Shown: positions 6,272-10,415 of the stretch, piece by piece
Layout: every line of letters begins with the position of its first letter
How positions within the stretch are numbered: position 1 is the stretch's first letter
Assembly: GCA_903958285.1 (NCBI GenBank)
Contig: CAJBSR010000031.1
Span: forward strand, 1-10,415
Origin: an uncultured Sphingomonadales bacterium
GTDB lineage: Bacteria > Pseudomonadota > Alphaproteobacteria > Sphingomonadales > Sphingomonadaceae
Length of the DNA: 10,415 nt
Direction of reading: 5' to 3'
Translations under genes and position numbers: made by a program
Notes under the pieces: generated by a model
Database searches by the model: none
The model's input: the letters and a program-made list of their open reading frames with translations, nothing else
Told to the model about the DNA's origin: nothing

Positions 6272-7306
6272 ATGGCAATCATCCTTGGCCTTGAATCCAG
6301 TTGCGACGAAACGGCAGCGGCGCTCGTTACGAGTGATCGGGTCGTTCTCGCGCACAAATTGGCGACGCAGGAAGCCGCGCACCGGCCCTTTGGCGGCGTC
6401 GTTCCGGAGATTGCCGCGCGCGCGCATGTCGACGTTCTGGCGTCGCTTATCGAACAGGCGCTGGATGAGGCCAGCCTGACGCTGAATGACGTCGACGCTA
6501 TCGCCGCGACCGCGGGGCCGGGCCTGATCGGCGGCGTCATGGTCGGGCTGGTGACAGGCAAGGCCTTGGCCCACGCTGCGGGTAAGCCGCTCATCGCCGT
6601 CAATCATCTGGAAGGGCATGCGCTGAGCCCGCGTCTCGCGGACCCTGCGCTGGAGTTTCCTTATTTGCTCTTGCTCGTCTCCGGCGGGCATTGCCAGTTG
6701 CTGTTGGTGGAAGGCGTCGGCCAATATCGCCGCCTTGCGACAACGATTGATGATGCGGCGGGGGAAGCCTTCGACAAGACGGCCAAGCTGTTGAAGCTCG
6801 GCTTTCCCGGCGGCCCGGCAGTGGAAGCCGCCGCAACGCAGGGAAATGCCAAGGCGGTGCCCTTGCCTCGCCCGCTCGTTGGCACAGCGGAGCCTCATTT
6901 CTCGTTCGCAGGCCTGAAAAGCGCGGTCTTACGCGCGCGCGATGCGGGCATCCACAAGCCCGAAGACATTGCCGCGAGCTTTCAGCAGGCGGTGGTTGAT
7001 TGTCTGGTCGACCGCACAAAGCGCGCCATTCACCGCGCTGAAGGAGCAACGGCCTTGGTCGTGGCAGGTGGCGTTGCTGCCAATCAGGCGATCCGGTCGG
7101 CGCTTGAGGCACTGGCGGCATCCAATGGCCTCCCCTTCTTTGCGCCACCGCTCTGGCTTTGCACCGACAATGCGGCGATGATCGGCTGGGCGGGTGCAGA
7201 GCGATTTGCACTGGGACTGACCGATCCGCTCGATGTCATTGCGCGGCCGCGCTGGCCGCTTGATCCAGATGCGGAAACGGTCCGTGGCGCAGGAGTAAAG
7301 GCATGA
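6272..7306 (+). CDS. tsaD: tRNA N6-threonylcarbamoyladenosine transferase subunit TsaD
   Basis: Transfers the threonylcarbamoyl group from TC-AMP to A37 of ANN-decoding tRNAs, working with TsaB and TsaE in bacteria. 344 residues, full length. Seen: [16 protein letters not shown] (4-19), [13 protein letters not shown] (41-53), [12 protein letters not shown] (81-92), the metal-binding pair His112 and His116 in [15 protein letters not shown] (136-140), the [10 protein letters not shown] segment (210-219), VAGGVAANQ (264-272) and the C-terminal metal ligand Asp299 in [15 protein letters not shown] 6272 fits the family start and has AGGGAAGG directly upstream; the open frame extends upstream but without family sequence. 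The stop overlaps the gpsA start by 4 nt (ATGA), so the two are probably translated together. The divergent hemC-tsaD arrangement is common in alphaproteobacteria. Confidence 0.97.
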   Translation: MAIILGLESSCDETAAALVTSDRVVLAHKLATQEAAHRPFGGVVPEIAARAHVDVLASLIEQALDEASLTLNDVDAIAATAGPGLIGGVMVGLVTGKALAHAAGKPLIAVNHLEGHALSPRLADPALEFPYLLLLVSGGHCQLLLVEGVGQYRRLATTIDDAAGEAFDKTAKLLKLGFPGGPAVEAAATQGNAKAVPLPRPLVGTAEPHFSFAGLKSAVLRARDAGIHKPEDIAASFQQAVVDCLVDRTKRAIHRAEGATALVVAGGVAANQAIRSALEALAASNGLPFFAPPLWLCTDNAAMIGWAGAERFALGLTDPLDVIARPRWPLDPDAETVRGAGVKA

Positions 7307-8283
7307 AGCTTGGGGTCATTGGTGGCGGCGCTTGGGGCACGGCGCTTGCGCAGGTCGCCGCAGCAGGCGACGACGACGTCGTTCTCTGGGCGCGCGAAGC
7401 TGATGTGGTCGCGTCGATCAATGCGTCGCGCGAGAATAGCAGCTTCCTGAAAGGCGTTTCCCTGTCGGACCACATCGTGGCGACAGGGGATCTGGCGGAT
7501 TTGGCGCCATGCGACGCCTTGCTGGTCGTCACTCCGGCGCAGCACATGCGCGCGGTGCTTGCGAACACGCCGGTGGGGACCCGTCCGCTCGTTCTGTGCG
7601 CCAAGGGCATTGAGGCGGAGACGCAGATGCTGATGTCCGAGGTTGCGGCGCAATGTTGCCCGGAGTCTGCGATTGCCGTTCTGTCTGGCCCCACCTTCGC
7701 GCACGAAGTCGCCAAGGGCCTGCCCACGGCCATTACGCTTGCCTGCGAGGATGCGGCCATCGGGCAGCAACTCGCCGCGCGCATCGCAAAACCGCACTTC
7801 CGGCCCTATGTTTCGACCGATGTAATCGGCGCGGAAATCGGCGGCGCTGTGAAGAACGTTCTCGCCATTGCCTGTGGCGTGGTGGAAGGGGCGGGCCTCG
7901 GCCAGAATGCGCGGGCGGCCCTCATCGCCCGTGGCTTTGCGGAGATGACGCGTTTTGGCCTCGCACGCGGTGCGCAGGCGGAGACGTTGGCTGGTCTATC
8001 GGGTCTGGGCGATCTCGTTCTCACCTGTTCCTCGACCAGTTCCCGCAACTTCTCACTCGGCAAAGGACTGGGCGAGGGGCAGAGCGCCGCGTCGCTGCTG
8101 GCCGACCGGAAGACCGTGGCCGAAGGGGCCTACACAGCGCCTGTGTTGCAACAAGCCGCCGCTGTGGCCGGCGTGGAGATGCCCATCGTCGACGCGGTCT
8201 GTGCGCTGCTCAACAGTGCCGATATCGGTGAGGTTGTCGCGTCCTTGCTCTCCCGCCCCCTCAAGGGCGAAGGCGCAGCCTAA
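7303..8283 (+). CDS. gpsA: NAD(P)-dependent glycerol-3-phosphate dehydrogenase
   Basis: Reduces dihydroxyacetone phosphate to sn-glycerol 3-phosphate, the backbone for phospholipid synthesis; cytosolic. 326 residues, standard length. The N-terminal Rossmann domain opens with the nucleotide-binding [13 protein letters not shown] (4-16). Further family marks are CAKGIE (99-104), [17 protein letters not shown] (127-143), the likely catalytic Lys184 in [12 protein letters not shown], and the C-terminal substrate domain segment [19 protein letters not shown] (232-250). ATG 7303 overlaps the tsaD stop by 4 nt. The TAA (8281-8283) directly abuts the stop of the SDHAF4-like gene on the other strand, with no base between, and I see no terminator hairpin there. 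Confidence 0.97.
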   Translation: MKLGVIGGGAWGTALAQVAAAGDDDVVLWAREADVVASINASRENSSFLKGVSLSDHIVATGDLADLAPCDALLVVTPAQHMRAVLANTPVGTRPLVLCAKGIEAETQMLMSEVAAQCCPESAIAVLSGPTFAHEVAKGLPTAITLACEDAAIGQQLAARIAKPHFRPYVSTDVIGAEIGGAVKNVLAIACGVVEGAGLGQNARAALIARGFAEMTRFGLARGAQAETLAGLSGLGDLVLTCSSTSSRNFSLGKGLGEGQSAASLLADRKTVAEGAYTAPVLQQAAAVAGVEMPIVDAVCALLNSADIGEVVASLLSRPLKGEGAA

Positions 8284-8451
8284 TCAAAAGTCGGCTGCGA
8301 TCCCCTTCAAGGTCCAGTCACCATAGCGGACGGGGTTGAGGCCAAGCGGATCCTCGGTCGTCGTCTTCTCCACCACCGGCTCCGGTTCTGGCACGGGCGG
8401 GCTTTTGGTGAGATGCTTCGGTGGCTTCACGTGTGCGGGGCGCTGTCCCAA
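8284..8451 (-). CDS. SDHAF4-like protein (DUF1674), succinate dehydrogenase assembly factor
   Basis: Tiny 55-residue protein. Its C-terminus DPLGLNPVRYGDWTLKGIAADF (34-55) is the hallmark of the DUF1674/SDHAF4 family, whose members end in a NPxRYGDWxxKGxxxDF pattern. The mitochondrial member (Sdh8/SDHAF4) binds flavinylated SdhA and protects it before the complex assembles; the bacterial role is inferred. The N-terminus is basic and Pro-rich (HVKPPKH..SPPVPEPEP) and probably disordered. The start is set at TTG 8451 because AGAAGGA (8466-8460) lies 8 nt upstream and the product then begins MGQRPAHVKPP, similar to relatives as I recall them; a GTG seven codons later (8430) is the alternative. 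There is no ATG in frame nearby. It lies head to head with htpX (66 bp between starts), a common alphaproteobacterial arrangement. No sdh genes are in the window. Confidence 0.82.
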   Translation of the reverse strand: MGQRPAHVKPPKHLTKSPPVPEPEPVVEKTTTEDPLGLNPVRYGDWTLKGIAADF

Positions 8452-8459
8452 TTGATTGT

Positions 8460-8466
8460 TCCTTCT
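8460..8466 (-). promoter_or_regulatory. Shine-Dalgarno deciding the TTG start of the SDHAF4-like gene
   Basis: On the minus strand AGAAGGA is followed by 8 nt (ACAATCAA) and then TTG at 8451-8449. It is the only good ribosome-binding site in frame with the conserved C-terminal motif and argues for the TTG over the downstream GTG. Confidence 0.6.
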
Positions 8467-8502
8467 TGAAGCCAGCCTGATGCTTCCCACATTGGGGTGG
8501 TT

Positions 8503-8510
8503 AGGAGGAG
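8503..8510 (+). promoter_or_regulatory. Strong Shine-Dalgarno deciding the GTG start of htpX
   Basis: AGGAGGAG lies 7 nt before GTG 8518. An in-frame GTG at 8497 lies upstream of this site and would translate the Shine-Dalgarno itself (VRRRVQ), so 8518 is the real start. Confidence 0.85.
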
Positions 8511-8517
8511 AGTTCAA

Positions 8518-9390
8518 GTGAACGGTCTGAAAACAGTTTTGCTTTTGTCGGCGCTGACAGCGTTGCTGATGGCCTTGGGGTACACATTTGGCGGCGCCAA
8601 AGGCGCAGTCATCGCTTTCGTCGTTGCGGCGGGCATGAACGTGTTTTCCTACTGGAATTCTGACAAGGTGGTTCTGCGCATGCATGATGCGCGGGAAGTG
8701 GACGCGACGAGCGCGCCTGATTTTTACGCCATGGTTGCTGAACTCGCCAAGCGCGCGGACCTCCCGATGCCGAAGGTCTACATTATCGATTCCCCCCACC
8801 CCAATGCTTTTGCGACGGGGCGTGACCCCGAACATGCGGCCGTTGCGGCCACGACAGGTCTGCTCAACATGCTGACGCGCGATGAGGTTGCGGGTGTCAT
8901 GGCGCATGAATTGGGCCATGTAAAAAATCGTGACACGTTGGTCATGACTGTCGTCGCGACTGTGGCAGGTGCGATTTCGATGCTGGCCAATTTCGGCTTG
9001 TTCTTCCGCAGTGGCGACAATCGCGGCAATGCGCTGGCCACCATCCTTGCCGTGATTGTGGCGCCGATTGCGGCGATGATCGTGCAGATGGCAATCAGCC
9101 GGACACGGGAATTTGGGGCCGACAAAGCGGGCGCCGAAATTTCGGGCAACCCGATGGCGCTGGCTTCGGCACTCGCTAAAATTTCGCGGGGCGCACAGGC
9201 GATCCCCAATCCGGTGTCGGAACGGATGCCCGCCGCAGCGCAGCTTTACATTGTGCCGACGCACATCTCCCAAATGTTCTCAACGCACCCGGCCACGGAG
9301 CGCCGGATTGAGGCGCTACAGGATATAGCAGCCGAAATGGGCGCGGCGCCCGCGGCCCGTCGACGTAGCGCACTTGATCCATTGGGCTGA
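8518..9390 (+). CDS. htpX: Membrane-bound zinc metalloprotease HtpX
   Basis: M48-family protease of the inner membrane that, with FtsH, degrades misfolded membrane proteins; active site cytoplasmic. 290 residues, standard length. Seen: two N-terminal transmembrane helices (about 5-23 and 28-46), the zinc site HELGH (His130, Glu131, His134), two further hydrophobic segments (about 141-162 and 174-193), and the third zinc ligand Glu198 in [27 protein letters not shown] (255-267) is the conserved C-terminal HP..RI segment. The GTG start is fixed by AGGAGGAG. It starts divergently from the SDHAF4-like gene and runs 30 bp ahead of rsmB, probably as one transcript. Heat or envelope-stress control is known in other bacteria; I see no recognisable heat-shock promoter here. 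Confidence 0.96.
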   Translation: MNGLKTVLLLSALTALLMALGYTFGGAKGAVIAFVVAAGMNVFSYWNSDKVVLRMHDAREVDATSAPDFYAMVAELAKRADLPMPKVYIIDSPHPNAFATGRDPEHAAVAATTGLLNMLTRDEVAGVMAHELGHVKNRDTLVMTVVATVAGAISMLANFGLFFRSGDNRGNALATILAVIVAPIAAMIVQMAISRTREFGADKAGAEISGNPMALASALAKISRGAQAIPNPVSERMPAAAQLYIVPTHISQMFSTHPATERRIEALQDIAAEMGAAPAARRRSALDPLG

Positions 9391-9420
9391 CAAGGCCGTG
9401 CGCCCGCGCTAGGGCGGGGG

Positions 9421-10415
9421 ATGACAGACATCCAAGGCCTTCCCGCACGTCGTGCGGCGCTCCAATTGCTCGACGCTGTTTTGCGTCGTGGCCAACCGCT
9501 TGAAAACGCGTTGAACGCCGCCACCAAGGGCATCGACAACCCCGCAGACCGCGCGCTGGCGCACGCCATTGCGTCAGAAGCTTTGCGTCGCTTGCCCGAT
9601 CTGGATGATCTGATTGACGGCGCAACCAAGCAGCGGCTGCCGGATGATTCCAAGGCGCGCATGGTCCTGCGGATCGCGCTTGTGCAGGCGCTGATCCTCG
9701 GTACCCCGCAACATGCCGCTGTGGCGACAGCGCTGCCGCTTGTGGAGGGCGGGCCACGCCGGTTGGTGCATGGTGTGTTGGGCACATTGTTCCGGCAGGG
9801 TGCGCAGTTACGCAAAGTGCCCATGCTCCTTCCCGCCGTTGAGCAACGCTGGGGCGAGGCCTGGGGCCACGCGATGCTGGGGGCCGCCTCAGAAGTGCTG
9901 GCGGAGCAACCGGCGATTGATCTCACTCTGCGCACGGTCGGCGCGACGGACGAATGGGCAGAGAAACTGGGCGGCGAATCGCTGGCCCCCGGCCATGTCC
10001 GCGTCAGTCGGGATCGGGCGATTACGGACCTTCCCGGTTTTGCCGAAGGCGAATGGTGGGTTCAGAATATCGCAGCCTCTATTCCCGCGCGATTGCTGGG
10101 TGCAGGCGACGGCCGGACGGTGCTGGATTTGTGTGCAGCGCCCGGTGGCAAAACCATGCAGCTTGCCGCGTCCGGCTGGGCTGTAATCGGTGTGGAGCGG
10201 GAGGCTGCCCGTCTGGACCGCCTGCGCGAAAACCTCGGGAGAACAGAGCTTTCTGCTGATCTCGTGGTCGGCGACGTCTTAAAATGGGAGCCGAAAGAAT
10301 CGGTAGATGCGATCCTGCTGGATGCGCCGTGCAGCGCGACCGGCATTTTTGCGCGCCACCCCGATGTCCTTCATCGCATCCGTCCTAAGGACATTGCACA
10401 ACTTGCTGAGATACA
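9421..10415 (+). CDS. rsmB: 16S rRNA (cytosine-5-)-methyltransferase, RsmB/NOP family, 3' truncated by window edge
   Basis: SAM-dependent enzyme that makes m5C in 16S rRNA (C967 in E. coli). 331 residues are visible with no stop before the edge; the family has about 420-440. The N-terminal ~130 residues form the NusB-like RNA-binding domain (PARRAALQLLDAVLRRG, then ADRALAHAIASEALRR). The catalytic domain shows the SAM-binding motif VLDLCAAPGGKT (234-245), the acidic GVERE at the end of the next strand, and motif IV DAPCSATG with Cys304. The nucleophilic Cys of motif VI should lie beyond the edge. The NusB-like domain favours RsmB over RsmF-type enzymes. ATG 9421 is preceded by AGGGCGGGGG. It lies 30 bp after htpX and probably shares its transcript. 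Confidence 0.94.
   Translation, partial: MTDIQGLPARRAALQLLDAVLRRGQPLENALNAATKGIDNPADRALAHAIASEALRRLPDLDDLIDGATKQRLPDDSKARMVLRIALVQALILGTPQHAAVATALPLVEGGPRRLVHGVLGTLFRQGAQLRKVPMLLPAVEQRWGEAWGHAMLGAASEVLAEQPAIDLTLRTVGATDEWAEKLGGESLAPGHVRVSRDRAITDLPGFAEGEWWVQNIAASIPARLLGAGDGRTVLDLCAAPGGKTMQLAASGWAVIGVEREAARLDRLRENLGRTELSADLVVGDVLKWEPKESVDAILLDAPCSATGIFARHPDVLHRIRPKDIAQLAEI

Noticed and set aside
6228..6278. Upstream in-frame ATG for hemC at 6278
   Set aside because: It would overlap the start of tsaD and its Shine-Dalgarno and adds 17 residues not seen in HemC; 6227 fits the family.
5572..6294. 240-codon plus-strand open frame over hemC
   Set aside because: Antisense to a clear hemC with Ser/Arg/Ala-rich composition typical of GC-rich shadow frames; no recognisable motif.
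8497..8517. Upstream GTG start for htpX at 8497
   Set aside because: It would place the AGGAGGAG Shine-Dalgarno inside the coding sequence; the site is ideally spaced for GTG 8518.
8284..9273. Long minus-strand open frame across htpX
   Set aside because: Most of it is antisense to htpX and low-complexity (His/Arg/Asn-rich). Only its last 55 codons, which lie outside htpX, carry family sequence.

Overview
The window reads as ordinary chromosomal DNA from an alphaproteobacterium, most likely a member of the Sphingomonadales. It is GC-rich (about 60% by eye, not computed) and densely packed. The gene neighbours are typical of alphaproteobacteria: hemC-hemD-mitofilin-like gene facing away from tsaD-gpsA, and a DUF1674/SDHAF4 gene facing away from htpX-rsmB. 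A CGCAGAG-type palindromic repeat and an Arx/putidaredoxin-like ferredoxin also fit a sphingomonad. The genus cannot be fixed from this sequence alone.

Layout. 1-935 (+): 3' part of a long-chain-type acyl-CoA dehydrogenase. 943-1019: imperfect palindrome built from 9-nt units, resembling a dispersed intergenic repeat. 1074-2743 (+): rlmB, then a lipoprotein of unknown function overlapping it by 4 nt, closed by a strong hairpin terminator (2744-2771) that can serve both strands. 2802-3119 (-): [2Fe-2S] ferredoxin, divergent from an AlkA-type DNA glycosylase (3200-3817, +). 6227 down to 3830 (-): hemC, hemD and a small mitofilin/Mic60-like membrane protein, with overlapping junctions. 6272-8283 (+): tsaD and gpsA, with a 4-nt overlap. 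8451 down to 8284 (-): a 55-residue SDHAF4-like protein using a TTG start. 8518-9390 (+): htpX with a GTG start. 9421 to the right edge (+): rsmB, cut by the window.

How the genes relate. Most are housekeeping: rRNA methylation (rlmB, rsmB), t6A tRNA modification (tsaD), phospholipid precursor synthesis (gpsA), tetrapyrrole synthesis (hemC, hemD), membrane protein quality control (htpX), alkylation repair (alkA-like) and fatty-acid oxidation. The less-explored parts are the Mic60-like protein in the heme operon, the SDHAF4-like assembly factor, the rlmB-coupled lipoprotein, two AT-rich islands inside hemD, and the palindromic repeat. I see no mobile element, CRISPR array, tRNA, rRNA or phage gene, and nothing that makes a convincing new defence or biosynthetic system. 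No gene-free stretch exceeds 300 bases; the largest is 936-1073.
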